A DNA stretch of 64,000 nt from Bacillota bacterium (GCA_023386955.1 JAEWIS010000025.1:79677-143676); one strand, 5' to 3'; positions 8,371 to 17,781 are shown, counted from the stretch's first letter. Program-made: numbers and translations. The notes: generated by a model from the sequence alone, not told the origin.

Positions 8371-9694
8371 AAAGCCATGTAAAGGAAAGCTGAAATATAA
8401 GCTGATGCTGGCTTTGGTCCTCTCCCTCGCCGTTTCCGCGGGAATATTCATTGTGCTCCAAGTCACCAGTGAGGATATTATCGTTAATCATCTGAACAAA
8501 ACCTCCTTTATCACCAAGCAGAAGGAGGAGTCGATTGCGGAATTCCGGGAATTCGTTGCCCAGAATGGAATCACCACGGCAGATCATGAGAAAATGAAAA
8601 ACTGGGTCCGTCACGCGAAATATATAAACATCTTTATTTTCCATGAAAACAAGATGATCTTCTCCACAGACGGCTTCGACACAGCCATTGAAGGTAATGA
8701 GTATCTGTTCGATATTATTCTGAAGAATGAACCCTTCTATGATGTTTCATTCGCCGATACGAATACCAAGGTGTACATGGAATGTTTTTTTGAATACAAG
8801 TACTATTACATCGTTATGGTGCTGAATGTAATCGTGAGTGTTGTTTTTCTGATTATCTTGATATCCTTCTTTATTAGCCGGAAAACCTCCTATATCGGTG
8901 TGCTTGAGAATGAAATCAAGATTTTGGAGGGTGGCGAGCTCCATTATCCGATCTCCATCCGGGGAAATGATGAGCTGTCCTCCTTGGCGGAGAGTATTAA
9001 TGAAATGCGGGTTTCTTTCATTGAATGGATAGAATGGGAGGATAATGCCAAAACCGCCAATAAGGAGCTTATTACAGCCATGTCCCATGACCTGAGAACT
9101 CCGCTGACTGCGCTGGTCGGGTATTTGGACATTATCATCCACAACAAATATCAATCTCAGGACGACTTATTGAAGTATATCCATAACAGCAGGGACAAGG
9201 CTTACCAGATCAAGGAGCTCTCCGACAAGCTGTTCGAATACTTCACTGTGTTTAAGACGGATGAGGATGATTTGCAGCTGGAGCTCTTTAACGGGAATGA
9301 ATTGATGGACCAGCTTCTGGAGGAGCAATTGCTTCACCTGCATAACAACGGTTTTCAATACCGGCTCCATACCTGCGCTGAACCGTATCACCTCGAAGTC
9401 CATCTGATTTCCATGCGCCGAGTCTTCGATAACCTCTTCTCCAACATTATCAAATACGCGGATCAATCGAAGCCTGTAGTCATCACCAGCTATCTGAAGG
9501 ACCGCCTGTTGGTGATGAGCATTGAAAACCACATCAACAAAGAGCTGAAGGAGGCGGGAGGCACGGGAATCGGCATCAAAACCTGCAAGCGGATTATGGA
9601 GAGGCAGTACGGGCATTTTTCCGCGGCAAAAACAAAGGATGTATTCACTGTGCACCTCTCCTTGGCTGCCCATGCCGCGGTATACAGTGCGTGA
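8363..9694 (+). CDS. sensor histidine kinase
   Basis: 443 residues, TTG start inside the end of the regulator gene. Two transmembrane helices (about 14-35 and 148-172) bracket a short extracellular sensor of about 110 residues; then HAMP, HisKA with SHDLRTPLTALVGYLD (phospho-His about residue 242), and an ATPase domain with N-box FDNLFSNIIKYAD and G-box GTGIGIKTCKRIM. Overall layout is like VanS-type kinases. The C-terminus is short after the G-box, but key motifs are present. The signal is unknown. Confidence 0.93.
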   Translation: MNRKPCKGKLKYKLMLALVLSLAVSAGIFIVLQVTSEDIIVNHLNKTSFITKQKEESIAEFREFVAQNGITTADHEKMKNWVRHAKYINIFIFHENKMIFSTDGFDTAIEGNEYLFDIILKNEPFYDVSFADTNTKVYMECFFEYKYYYIVMVLNVIVSVVFLIILISFFISRKTSYIGVLENEIKILEGGELHYPISIRGNDELSSLAESINEMRVSFIEWIEWEDNAKTANKELITAMSHDLRTPLTALVGYLDIIIHNKYQSQDDLLKYIHNSRDKAYQIKELSDKLFEYFTVFKTDEDDLQLELFNGNELMDQLLEEQLLHLHNNGFQYRLHTCAEPYHLEVHLISMRRVFDNLFSNIIKYADQSKPVVITSYLKDRLLVMSIENHINKELKEAGGTGIGIKTCKRIMERQYGHFSAAKTKDVFTVHLSLAAHAAVYSA

Positions 9695-9710
9695 AAGAAA
9701 TAATGGTGGC

Positions 9711-9748
9711 TGCTGCCTGATGGAAATACGATTTCCCGGCAGGCAGCA
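9711..9748. terminator. hairpin between convergent genes
   Basis: tgctgcctg pairs with caggcagca around an inner ggaaat/atttcc helix, 17 bp after the kinase stop codon and just past the lyase stop on the other strand. No T run follows on either strand, so termination is uncertain. Confidence 0.4.
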
Positions 9749-9766
9749 CACCTAAGCAGCAAGAAC

Positions 9767-11590
9767 TTACGGCGCCAAATAAATATTGGGGATGGGCGGT
9801 GTTGTCATGCCGTCTCCCAGATAATAATCCAGCAGATGGGATTGCTTATACCCGGTAATGGTCATGCTGTTGCGGTACAGGGGATTTTGCGGAAGCGTAT
9901 AAAGCCTTGTATTGGTAGGAATATTGGTGGTGAAGATCACCAGCTCGGAGTAATCCCCGCCTTTGGCCAATACCACTTCCTCGCGCCAATCTCCGAACAG
10001 ATCGGCATAGAACATGGCCGCGCCTCGTTCGCTCCGCGTTGCGCTGTGGTAATTCCATGTGGTGACCAAGCGGGAAACAGTGCTGGAGCTGTAGTTCCAT
10101 TTTTCAATTTTCCCGTCGTTATAGCTTTCACTAAGCAGGTCCCCGTCCCACCATAACCGGAAAGCGGGATACGGGCGGGTGGGCTCCGAGGTGATTTTGG
10201 TGTTGGTTGCCCCGTTATAAATACCGGAGAAGGACCAAACCTCGTATCCCGGATACCGGGGGTCAATGTCTCCCACATCACCGCGCCCCACGTCCCCTGC
10301 CGGCGGGGTGGTGGTGTGCTGCCAGAACATGGCCCCGGAGTTGGGATTGTAATAATACTCCAAGAGCCCGTAAGGATTATCCTGCTGGATGCCGTAGGCT
10401 TGAAGGCCGGAGCGGTTGGGGTCCAGCTTGCCGATGTAGAAGCGGTCCCCGTGAACCACATTGCTGCCGGCCAGGGAATAACGCAGTGTGCCGTCTCCAT
10501 TCAGGACAAAGCCGATTTCCGCAATCTCATCCCTGCCGTCGCCATCCACATCGGCTATGCGCATCTGATGGCCGTCGGGTGCATTCTGGGAGCCGCGCAG
10601 CCATTTCCACTCCATGCTCAGATTGGAGCCGCTCCACCGGTAGGCGCTGACCACACAGTTGAAGGATTTATCCGCATTGCGGTTTTTCGCGAACACTACA
10701 ATGCTGGGGGTGGTTCCGTTGAGGTAGCCGATGCCCAATTGGACGCCCAAAGGCCCCACAGAAAGATAGTCATCCGGCAATGCGGCATAATTCTTCAGCT
10801 TGCCGGTCATACCGTCCAGTACGGCCAGCCATTGTTTGGTATCGCTGCTGTTGGTCCATACAGTGCCGTCGCCGAAGGTTACGCCATTGGCAATCTTCAG
10901 CACCACCTCGGCTTTTCCGTTGCCATCCAGATCATAAACCGTCACTCCGTCCCACATGCCAACGCTGATGGTGGCGGAGCCGGGAGAGATGTTATCCTGG
11001 TTGGTGCTGTTGGGCCCTAGGTTCACCGACCATAAGAACGTACCGTCCCGCTTATAAGCCTCCAGCGTTTGGGGTGTTCCCGCCCGGTCCACCAGGTAGT
11101 CGTACTCATGATCCCCGTCAAAATCCCCTACCCATACATTCATAATTTCATTCCCGGCACGTAAGGGGACGGTCACCACCGGCTCATCGGCATGATTGGC
11201 CGTAAGGGTGAAGGAAGCGCTGGCCGCCTGTTCCGTCCCGTTAACCACAGGTTTTACATAATAGGTATTGGCCTTGGTCAGATCGGCAGTTGTATCAGTG
11301 TAGTTGGTGCCTCCGGTGAGCACTGAGCCGTTCAATTTCACTGCTGCGCCGCCGGCCGCCGAACGGTACACATTAAAGCTGATTCCCGCCGGGTCCAAAG
11401 CCAGCAGACGCCAGCTGATGAACACCTTGGCGCCGGTGCGGACCGCCACCACACCCCGCCCCAGATTTTCCATCTGTCGGGGTCCCGCTGCCGCCTCCAC
11501 CGAGCCGGAAGGCAGAATAAGAGATGAAGCTGCGAGTACCAAAGCAACCAAAATGCTGAATAATCTTTTCCATAATCTGCTGCATGTCAT
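9767..11590 (-). CDS. secreted rhamnogalacturonan lyase, PL11 (YesW-like)
   Basis: 607 residues. A Sec signal peptide (KR, then a hydrophobic core ILVALVLAASSLILP, cleavage near VEA-AA) leads to an N-terminal beta domain beginning MENLGRGVVAVR and an eight-bladed propeller with repeated calcium-type acidic loops such as DFDGDHEYDYLVD, DLDGNGKAEV and DVDGDGRDEI. This is the PL11 architecture of Bacillus YesW/YesX, which cleaves the alternating rhamnose-galacturonate backbone of pectin outside the cell. ATG at 11590 with GAGAGGATGATC upstream. A near-consensus cre box lies about 110 bp upstream. The unsaturated oligosaccharides it makes would be substrates for the GH105 and GH88 enzymes nearby. 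Confidence 0.92.
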   Translation of the reverse strand: MTCSRLWKRLFSILVALVLAASSLILPSGSVEAAAGPRQMENLGRGVVAVRTGAKVFISWRLLALDPAGISFNVYRSAAGGAAVKLNGSVLTGGTNYTDTTADLTKANTYYVKPVVNGTEQAASASFTLTANHADEPVVTVPLRAGNEIMNVWVGDFDGDHEYDYLVDRAGTPQTLEAYKRDGTFLWSVNLGPNSTNQDNISPGSATISVGMWDGVTVYDLDGNGKAEVVLKIANGVTFGDGTVWTNSSDTKQWLAVLDGMTGKLKNYAALPDDYLSVGPLGVQLGIGYLNGTTPSIVVFAKNRNADKSFNCVVSAYRWSGSNLSMEWKWLRGSQNAPDGHQMRIADVDGDGRDEIAEIGFVLNGDGTLRYSLAGSNVVHGDRFYIGKLDPNRSGLQAYGIQQDNPYGLLEYYYNPNSGAMFWQHTTTPPAGDVGRGDVGDIDPRYPGYEVWSFSGIYNGATNTKITSEPTRPYPAFRLWWDGDLLSESYNDGKIEKWNYSSSTVSRLVTTWNYHSATRSERGAAMFYADLFGDWREEVVLAKGGDYSELVIFTTNIPTNTRLYTLPQNPLYRNSMTITGYKQSHLLDYYLGDGMTTPPIPNIYLAP

Positions 11591-11697
11591 TAACGATCAT
11601 CCTCTCTACTAATAGTGGCTTGCGTCTGTTCTGCTGACTGGGCATGCTGCAAAAAGCTAGGCTTCATCTCCTCCCCCCCACACCCCTGAATTAGGTA

Positions 11698-11711
11698 TGT
11701 AAATGCTTTCA
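11698..11711 (-). promoter_or_regulatory. cre-like box (CcpA site) upstream of the PL11 lyase
   Basis: TGTAAATGCTTTCA matches the 14-base cre consensus TGWAARCGYTTWCA at 13 positions. It lies in the 307-bp gap before the lyase gene; catabolite repression is inferred. The rest of the gap holds a T-rich stretch and the terminator of the DUF1593 gene. Confidence 0.5.
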
Positions 11712-11850
11712 TTGGAATCTTAATCCTGCGGCTCCTCCTTGTACATATTCACTTTCACCAAAGCATCGGCAAAATGTACAAACTGCCCGTTTCAAACGGT
11801 ATATCAGAATCAGACTTTTTTGGATAAATATCACTTTTAGGTGAAGACGC

Positions 11851-11885
11851 AAAAAAAGCCATACCGCATTGATCACGGCATGGCT
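11851..11885 (-). terminator. terminator of the DUF1593 gene
   Basis: On the minus strand AGCCATGCCG pairs with CGGTATGGCT and is followed by a run of seven T. It starts 13 bp past the stop codon. Confidence 0.85.
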
Positions 11886-11897
11886 CATCAATTCCCT

Positions 11898-13142
11898 TTA
11901 TTCCTTCACCTGCAAGGCCCAATCGAACCGGGTCTGGAAATCCCGCAAAAATTCCTCACGCCACATGCTTACGGTTTTGGCTCCTTTGTGCGGATGCTCC
12001 TCGTGTTCGGGATCCAGCACATCCGCCCACCAGTTGGAGTAACGGGCTTCTTCCCCTATGCGGCCTGCCGGGGTTTCCTCCACGCAGGTAAAAGCGCCGC
12101 TCTGTCCATCCAGCTCCGGTAACCTGCTCTTCGTCGTATACGTCCAGCTTCCTTGGGACTTGGGCATAAAGCGCACCCGGTATTCCGTGCCGCCGCAGTA
12201 AAAGCCCTCAAACTCCTGCCCGTCCACCACCAAGGTGAAAACGGACTCCTCCGTATCCCTGTCCAGTTCAGGACCCTGGAATACCAGCTCCAGCACAGCA
12301 AACACTTCAACTTCGTCCTTTTCGGTGGTATTCCGGTGGAAGACCGCTTTGGGCCGGTTGCCCACTTGGACGAAGCTTCCGCCCCAGCCCGGCTTTTCCG
12401 GCTCCTCCGGCGTGCCCTTCATGAGGTAGGTTACCGATGGGGTATCCCCCATCTTGATCACTCCCCCCAGATGTTTGGCGAAATAATCCCCCAAGGCACC
12501 GTGATGAAGGGCGTGGGTCATGACGAAGCTGAGATTGCCCAAATCCCCTTCCTGATTGCCGCCCACAAACCAGCCGCGGTAGGTGGAGTTGTTCTCGATG
12601 ATCCATAAGTCGGGGAAATTCTCCCGGATATATTCATACGCGTTCAAACCCCACTTTTTATTGGGTCCGCCGATATAGTATACACGCAGCTTGTCCTTGA
12701 TTCCGGGATCGTCGTGCAGCGCCTGTGCCACATCCTCCAGGAGCCCCCAAACCAGCACATACAACGGCCGGTTATCCTCCTTGCGGGCGCATTGGATAAT
12801 CCAATCCGAACCCTCGGTGCTTTGGCTGTAGCCCTTGAAGGGAGCGATGTCCATTGTGCCCTGTTTGGTTATGGACCGCAGATAATCCGGCTCCGGGTAA
12901 CGGTCGGAGTGGGTGCGCAGATTGGGGTAGTCGGTCTCGTAATGCCCGATTACCTCCAGGATATCTCCGGCAGTGCCTGCGCCCCACGGAGAGGAAATCA
13001 GCCCCTCTGTATCAAACAAATCGGAGTAAAGCAAATAATGCGCCATGGACTGGAAGTCATCCGGATCGCTGCCCCCGATATCTGTGGAAACAATCACTCT
13101 GTACCGCTCACCGGCTAATGCCCCGCCGCTATTATGGATCAT
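11898..13142 (-). CDS. DUF1593 (nucleoside-hydrolase-like) protein with DUF5060 domain
   Basis: 414 residues from ATG at 13142, which has AAAGGTGAT upstream; a longer frame to 13181 lacks a ribosome site. The N-terminal 270 residues resemble DUF1593, a fold related to inosine-uridine nucleoside hydrolases: VIVSTDIGGSDPDDFQSMAHYLLY keeps the DxDxxxDD metal-binding pattern, followed by VWGLLEDVAQAL and YYIGGPNKKWG. The last 110 residues look like DUF5060, a beta-sandwich found in carbohydrate enzymes. There is no signal peptide. Members occur in pectin and rhamnogalacturonan loci, but their reaction is not established. It is transcribed alone from an AT-rich promoter region. Confidence 0.8.
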   Translation of the reverse strand: MIHNSGGALAGERYRVIVSTDIGGSDPDDFQSMAHYLLYSDLFDTEGLISSPWGAGTAGDILEVIGHYETDYPNLRTHSDRYPEPDYLRSITKQGTMDIAPFKGYSQSTEGSDWIIQCARKEDNRPLYVLVWGLLEDVAQALHDDPGIKDKLRVYYIGGPNKKWGLNAYEYIRENFPDLWIIENNSTYRGWFVGGNQEGDLGNLSFVMTHALHHGALGDYFAKHLGGVIKMGDTPSVTYLMKGTPEEPEKPGWGGSFVQVGNRPKAVFHRNTTEKDEVEVFAVLELVFQGPELDRDTEESVFTLVVDGQEFEGFYCGGTEYRVRFMPKSQGSWTYTTKSRLPELDGQSGAFTCVEETPAGRIGEEARYSNWWADVLDPEHEEHPHKGAKTVSMWREEFLRDFQTRFDWALQVKE

Positions 13143-13181
13143 GTTGTCATCACCTTTACCAGAACATTTTGGGATAAACAA

Positions 13182-13350
13182 ACCTAAACAATCTAAATAA
13201 ATATATTCTAAGAAGAGAATCCGAACCCTGCATAAGCTAAGATTATCATCAAAACGAGGGGATAGTCAATACGTATTTAGTAAACTAAAATAAAAATATA
13301 ACTAAATAAATTTATTAATTAAGTTAATCGTTTCTGTTTTTAGTTTACCA
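13182..13350 (-). promoter_or_regulatory. AT-rich promoter/operator region of the DUF1593 gene
   Basis: This stretch is much richer in A and T than its surroundings. It contains the inverted repeat TTTAG-taaa-CTAAA (13276-13289), a related TTTTAGTTTAC at 13338-13348, and a near-palindromic block around AAATAAATTTATTAA. A regulator site is likely, but no family can be assigned. Confidence 0.35.
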
Positions 13351-13357
13351 CAAATAC

Positions 13358-13428
13358 AAAAAAGAGGCTCTCAGAAGAGCCCCAAAATAAAAAAGCTGAA
13401 CAGAAAAACTTATGTTTATCTGTTCAAC
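13358..13428 (-). terminator. two tandem hairpins after the GH105 gene
   Basis: On the minus strand a hairpin of GTTGAACAG with CTGTTCAGC (13395-13428) is followed by GGCTCT-tctg-AGAGCC and a T run (13358-13381). The second is a standard intrinsic terminator. Confidence 0.75.
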
Positions 13429-13490
13429 TTTATTGGTGTGACTGTGTGACTATTTATCCGCATAAACTTGATTTGTTATACTTAAACTTG

Positions 13491-14606
13491 TTATGCTTCC
13501 GCCATCTCAATTTCCAGACATGCCATAATAAAAGGACCCACACCCTTGGGATCGTCCTGGCGGATGATCTCGCCGATGTAATATTCGTAGGAGCCGTCCC
13601 GGTAAGGATTATTGCCCAGCCCGGCTACGCCGCAGATATGGTTCAGATGCAGCTTCCCATCCTCCGTCTTCTCCACGCAGCGGGCAAGCAAACCCTCATA
13701 CCCCCGCCGGGCGGATTCCAGAGCATTGCGGCCCAGATAACCCAACCGCGCACCTTTGGCAAGAGAGCAGACAAACATGGCTGTGGCCGATGCCTCCAGA
13801 TAGTTGCCGGCACGGCTCCCCTGATCCAGCACCTGATACCACATGCCGCTCTCCTCATCCTGAACCCGTATCACCGCTTGGGCCAGCCTGTGGAAGATAC
13901 CGATAATCTCTCCACGCTTGGGATGGTCCAAGGGCAGGTCGTCCAGCACATCCACCACAGCCATCATAAACCAGCCGACGGCCCGGCCCCAGAAGTGGGG
14001 CGAGCAGCCTGTCACCTTATCCGCCCAACGCTCCTCCCTGGATTCATCCCAGCCGTGATAAAGCAGCCCTGTGGCCGGGTCCCGGGAAACCTTCTCCATC
14101 AAGAGGATTTCGTGGGCTACGTCATCGAACCATTCCGGTGCGCTGAACATCCGCCCATAGGCGGACAATAGCGGCGAGGTCATGTACACTCCATCCAGCC
14201 ACATTTGGTAGGGATAGATTTTCTTGTGCCACAATCCGCCGCCGCTGGTCCGGGGATGACTCTTCATCTGGACAAGCAGCACCTCCAGCGCTTGTTTATA
14301 TTTCTCCTGGCCGGTGGTTTCGTACAGCACGAACAAACCTTTCCCCTGATTCACCCGGTCCACATTATAATCATTCAGCTCGTAGGTATCGATGGAGCCG
14401 TCCTCCTGCACGAACAGATCCATGTTCTCCTTGATGTACCGGTAATACCGCTCCTCGCCGGTTTCCCTCCACAGCCGCTCCAGCGCCGTAATAATGACAC
14501 CGTTCTCATAATTCCAGCTGCGTTCCCTCTGATAGGGCATGTCCGACACGATGGGGTAGTGCTGCATGAAGAAATCGGCCATAGCCATGGACCATCTTTG
14601 ACTCAT
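13491..14606 (-). CDS. unsaturated rhamnogalacturonyl hydrolase, GH105 (YteR/YesR-like)
   Basis: 371 residues from the ATG at 14606 (AAAGGAG eight bases upstream). Cytoplasmic: no signal peptide. An (alpha/alpha)6 barrel with family motifs: MQHYPIVSD near the N-terminus, WNYENGVIITAL, then LWLDGVYMTSPLL with the catalytic Asp, YHGWDESREERWAD, and PHFWGRAVGWFMMAVVDVL. Such enzymes hydrate the unsaturated galacturonyl end left by rhamnogalacturonan lyases. Divergent from the DUF2264-GH88 pair across a 250-bp gap. Confidence 0.92.
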   Translation of the reverse strand: MSQRWSMAMADFFMQHYPIVSDMPYQRERSWNYENGVIITALERLWRETGEERYYRYIKENMDLFVQEDGSIDTYELNDYNVDRVNQGKGLFVLYETTGQEKYKQALEVLLVQMKSHPRTSGGGLWHKKIYPYQMWLDGVYMTSPLLSAYGRMFSAPEWFDDVAHEILLMEKVSRDPATGLLYHGWDESREERWADKVTGCSPHFWGRAVGWFMMAVVDVLDDLPLDHPKRGEIIGIFHRLAQAVIRVQDEESGMWYQVLDQGSRAGNYLEASATAMFVCSLAKGARLGYLGRNALESARRGYEGLLARCVEKTEDGKLHLNHICGVAGLGNNPYRDGSYEYYIGEIIRQDDPKGVGPFIMACLEIEMAEA

Positions 14607-14857
14607 ATTGTTGGCTCCTTTCACTTTCTCGTCTTTACGAATGTAGCATATCCTGATTGGCCGCCACTGGTCAACAATTGGTCCGGATCCTAGCAGTCCT
14701 GCTTCGTCAAAGTCCGCTATTGGACAAAATGCCTATTCGTTTGGGCATAATGCCGAGCTCATTGGATGTACTGAAGATATACAATGCCCCGGATTCTGCC
14801 TTATAGTAAAGCATGATTTGTAGGGTATGAGTCTATGGGGAAAGGCGGAAAGGAACG
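14607..14857. promoter_or_regulatory. divergent promoter gap, GH105 / DUF2264
   Basis: A 251-bp gap with no open frame of its own. ATGCC-tattcgtttg-GGCAT (14729-14748) is a possible operator dyad, and no clear -10/-35 pair stands out. One control point for both arms of the cluster is the simplest reading. Confidence 0.3.
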
Positions 14858-16612
14858 ATGGAAGCAATAAAGGATCACGGCAGCAGGGCGTATTATGAAG
14901 GCCTGCTGCTTTCTATGATAGAGCCCTTAAAGGGGCGGTTCAGCCCGGGAAAGGCAAGATTGGAGCTGGGTGCGGAAACCGCAGGCTATGGATACCGGGT
15001 AGCCGGAATGGAGGGTTTCTCCCGGCTGTTATGGGGCATGGTTCCTTATTGGGTCGGCGGCGGTACAGATGAAAGCCTGCTGCCCGTTTTTTGGGAGGGA
15101 CTGGCCAACGGGACCAATCCTGCTTCCCCTGAATATTGGGGCGATCTGCAAAACAAGGACCAGCGGATGGTAGAGATGGCCGCTATCGGCTATGGGATGC
15201 TGATGATTCCAGCGAAGCTCTGGGAACCCTTATCCGAAGAAACCCGGACCCATCTGGCGGAATGGCTGGGGCAGATTAATCTGTATTCGCTTGCCGAAAA
15301 CAATTGGCAGTATTTCAACGTTATCACCAATCTGGCCCTGAAGCATGTGGGCAGACCCCACAGCACGCAGCGGTTGGAAGAGGCCATGGCCAAGTATGAG
15401 TCCTTCTATCTGGGCAACGGCTGGTATTCCGACGGTCTGCGGCCACAGAAGGATTATTATATCTCCTTCGCCATCCATTTCTACTGCCTGCTGTATGCGA
15501 AATTGATGGGCGGCGAGGACCCGGTCCGGGCGGAATTGTTCAAGGCACGGGCCCGTGAGTTCGCCGGCACGTTCCTGTATTGGTTCGACGATGAGGGCAA
15601 AGCGCTGCCCTTCGGACGGTCCATGACCTACCGCTTCGCACAAGGGGCCTTCTGGAGTATGTGCGCCATGCTGGAGCTGGACGTGCTCCCCATGGGCGTA
15701 TTGAAGGGATTAATTGGACGGCATATGGAGCAATGGCTCCGCCAGCCGATTTTTGACAATGGCGGGGTTCTCTCTATCGGCTACGCATACCCCAACCTGA
15801 ATATTTCCGAAGGGTACAATGCCTCCGGTTCCCCTTATTGGGCCTTCAAAACCTTCGCGCTGCTGGCGCTTCCTGCGGAGCATGCCTTCTGGAAGGCGGA
15901 GAGCCAGCCGCTTCCGCCGCTCAAGGCGCGCAGGGTTATTCCCGAGTGCGATATGCTTATGCTCCGGCGGGGCTATGATGTCACGGCGCTTACGGCGGGG
16001 CAATATCCGGTGCTGCAGCTGACCCATGCGGCGGAGAAATATGCCAAGTTTGCCTACTCCACCCGGTTTGGCTTCAGCTGCCCCCGGTCATATTGCCAAT
16101 TGCATGAGGCGGCACCCGACAGCATGCTGGCCTTCCATGTTCATAACATGATTTATGTGCGGAGAGCCTGCCTGGAGTATTCCGTTACGGAGACGGAGGT
16201 ATATTCCCGTTGGAGTCCCGTAGAGGGGATTGAGGTGGAAACCCGGCTGATTCCCACCGATAAAGGCCATATCCGGCGCCACACCATTACCAGTCAGCTG
16301 GAATGCACCGCATATGACTGCGGCTTTGCTTATCCGGACTTAATGGAGCACACAAGCACCAACTGCAGCCAAGGCGTCGCGAAGGTGGCGGATGCCAATG
16401 GAAGCAGCAGCGTCGCCTCGGAAACCGGTAAGGCTATCGTCATCACCAGTGTGCCCAATACCAATCTGATCTTCCCCACAGCGAAAATTCCGGCCATGGA
16501 ATACCGGATTCCCAAGGGGACCATCAGCTTGGAAACCCGGATCGAAACGGAATTCAGAGAGGTTCAAATCCAGATAGGGAGAGGTAACGGTTATGAAGTA
16601 TGCAATTCATGA
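14858..16612 (+). CDS. DUF2264 domain protein, probable polysaccharide-degradation enzyme
   Basis: 584 residues, ATG with GGAAAGGAACG upstream. The N-terminal 350 residues match the DUF2264 pattern, an alpha/alpha-toroid: AGMEGFSRLLWGMVPY, EYWGDLQNKDQRMVEMAAIG, NNWQYFNVITNLALK, WYSDGLRPQKDYYISFAIHFY. The C-terminal 230 residues look beta-rich, as in lyase-type enzymes. No signal peptide, so it acts in the cytoplasm. Members accompany GH88 and GH105 enzymes in many gut and soil bacteria; the reaction is not established. Its 3' end overlaps GH88 by 20 bp. Confidence 0.82.
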   Translation: MEAIKDHGSRAYYEGLLLSMIEPLKGRFSPGKARLELGAETAGYGYRVAGMEGFSRLLWGMVPYWVGGGTDESLLPVFWEGLANGTNPASPEYWGDLQNKDQRMVEMAAIGYGMLMIPAKLWEPLSEETRTHLAEWLGQINLYSLAENNWQYFNVITNLALKHVGRPHSTQRLEEAMAKYESFYLGNGWYSDGLRPQKDYYISFAIHFYCLLYAKLMGGEDPVRAELFKARAREFAGTFLYWFDDEGKALPFGRSMTYRFAQGAFWSMCAMLELDVLPMGVLKGLIGRHMEQWLRQPIFDNGGVLSIGYAYPNLNISEGYNASGSPYWAFKTFALLALPAEHAFWKAESQPLPPLKARRVIPECDMLMLRRGYDVTALTAGQYPVLQLTHAAEKYAKFAYSTRFGFSCPRSYCQLHEAAPDSMLAFHVHNMIYVRRACLEYSVTETEVYSRWSPVEGIEVETRLIPTDKGHIRRHTITSQLECTAYDCGFAYPDLMEHTSTNCSQGVAKVADANGSSSVASETGKAIVITSVPNTNLIFPTAKIPAMEYRIPKGTISLETRIETEFREVQIQIGRGNGYEVCNS

Positions 16613-17726
16613 AGCGGACCGCCAGTGGGCGGCCGGTATCTGGGATAAGCTCGCGGTCAAATTAAAGGAAGAATGCCTGCGGGTCGGGCCGAAGATGCCC
16701 TATATTCCGGAGAACGGCGCTTATGGGGATATGGCGGAGCGGAATCTGGTTTGGTGGACCAACGGCTTTTGGGCCGGCATCCTTTGGCAGATGTACAACG
16801 CCACCAACGACCCGGCCTACAAGGAAACGGCTGAGCAAATCGAAGCCCGGCTGGATCAGGGGCTGGAGGATTATATGGGTCTGGATCATGACCTGGGTTT
16901 CTTGTGGCTGCATACGGCGGTGGCCGATTACCGGCTTACCGGAAACCCCAAGTCCCGGATCCGCGGGCTTCATGCCGCGGGTATTCTGGCCGGACGTTTC
17001 CAGCCAGCCGGGGAATATATCCGGGCCTGGAACGAAGGGCAGGACGGCATCGCCATTGTGGACTGCCTGATGAATCTTCCCCTGCTGTATTGGGCCGCAG
17101 AGCAGCGTAAGGATTCCGGCATGCGGCAGATTGCCATTAAACATGCCGATATGGCCCTGCAGCACGTGCTCCGCCCGGACGGCTCCGCCAACCACCTGGT
17201 GGTATTCGACACGGAAACCGGCGAGTACCTGGATAATCCGGGAGGCCAAGGGTACGAAAGCGGCTCCTCCTGGACCCGCGGCCAGTCCTGGGCCATCTAT
17301 GGCATGGCACTGTCCTACCGGTATACCGGGAAGAAGGACTATCTGGACGCCGCCAAACGGGCAGCCCATTATTTCATTGCCAATGCGGCGGTGAATGATT
17401 ATGAGGTGGTCATTGATTTCCGTGCGCCGGAAGAACCGGTTTATTATGACACCACCGCCGCCGTGTGCGCCGCCTGCGGACTGCTGGAGTTGTCCGAATT
17501 CGTCGGCGAATATGAGAAGCCCCTGTACGTGAAGGCAGCGCTCCGGCTGCTGCGGAGGATCGACGAGAAATTCTGCCAATGGGACCCTGCTGTGGATTCC
17601 ATCGTTTCCCACGGCTCCGGCAGATACCACCGGGAATCGGACCGGGAAGTGCCCATCATCTACGGCGACTATTTCTTCCTGGAGGCCGTGCTGCGGCTGC
17701 TGGATAAGGACTTTTTAATCTGGTAA
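16593..17726 (+). CDS. glycoside hydrolase family 88, unsaturated uronyl hydrolase
   Basis: 377 residues, cytoplasmic. Family motifs: WTNGFWAGILWQMYNAT, HDLGFLWLHTAVADYRLTG with the conserved Asp near residue 90, GIAIVDCLMNLPLLYWA with the catalytic Asp near residue 150, GSSWTRGQSWAIYGMALSYR, and HGSGRY near the end. GH88 enzymes hydrate the 4,5-double bond of unsaturated uronic acid disaccharides. Coupled to the DUF2264 gene by overlap. With PL11 and GH105 it points to pectin or uronate side-chain use; no sugar transporter lies in the cluster. Confidence 0.93.
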   Translation: MKYAIHEADRQWAAGIWDKLAVKLKEECLRVGPKMPYIPENGAYGDMAERNLVWWTNGFWAGILWQMYNATNDPAYKETAEQIEARLDQGLEDYMGLDHDLGFLWLHTAVADYRLTGNPKSRIRGLHAAGILAGRFQPAGEYIRAWNEGQDGIAIVDCLMNLPLLYWAAEQRKDSGMRQIAIKHADMALQHVLRPDGSANHLVVFDTETGEYLDNPGGQGYESGSSWTRGQSWAIYGMALSYRYTGKKDYLDAAKRAAHYFIANAAVNDYEVVIDFRAPEEPVYYDTTAAVCAACGLLELSEFVGEYEKPLYVKAALRLLRRIDEKFCQWDPAVDSIVSHGSGRYHRESDREVPIIYGDYFFLEAVLRLLDKDFLIW

Positions 17727-17753
17727 CTGAAAACACGCATGCGTTTAACCAAA

Positions 17754-17781
17754 AGCCTGATGGGGATATGCCCATCGGGCT
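17754..17781 (+). terminator. hairpin after GH88
   Basis: AGCC-t-GATGGG pairs with CCCATC-GGGCT; only a weak T-rich tail follows. It precedes the MerR gene promoter, where TATAAT (17789-17794) is visible. Confidence 0.5.

Noticed and set aside
10316..11020. 234-codon plus-strand frame inside the PL11 gene
   Set aside because: Antisense shadow of the propeller repeats in a GC-rich gene; no start signals.
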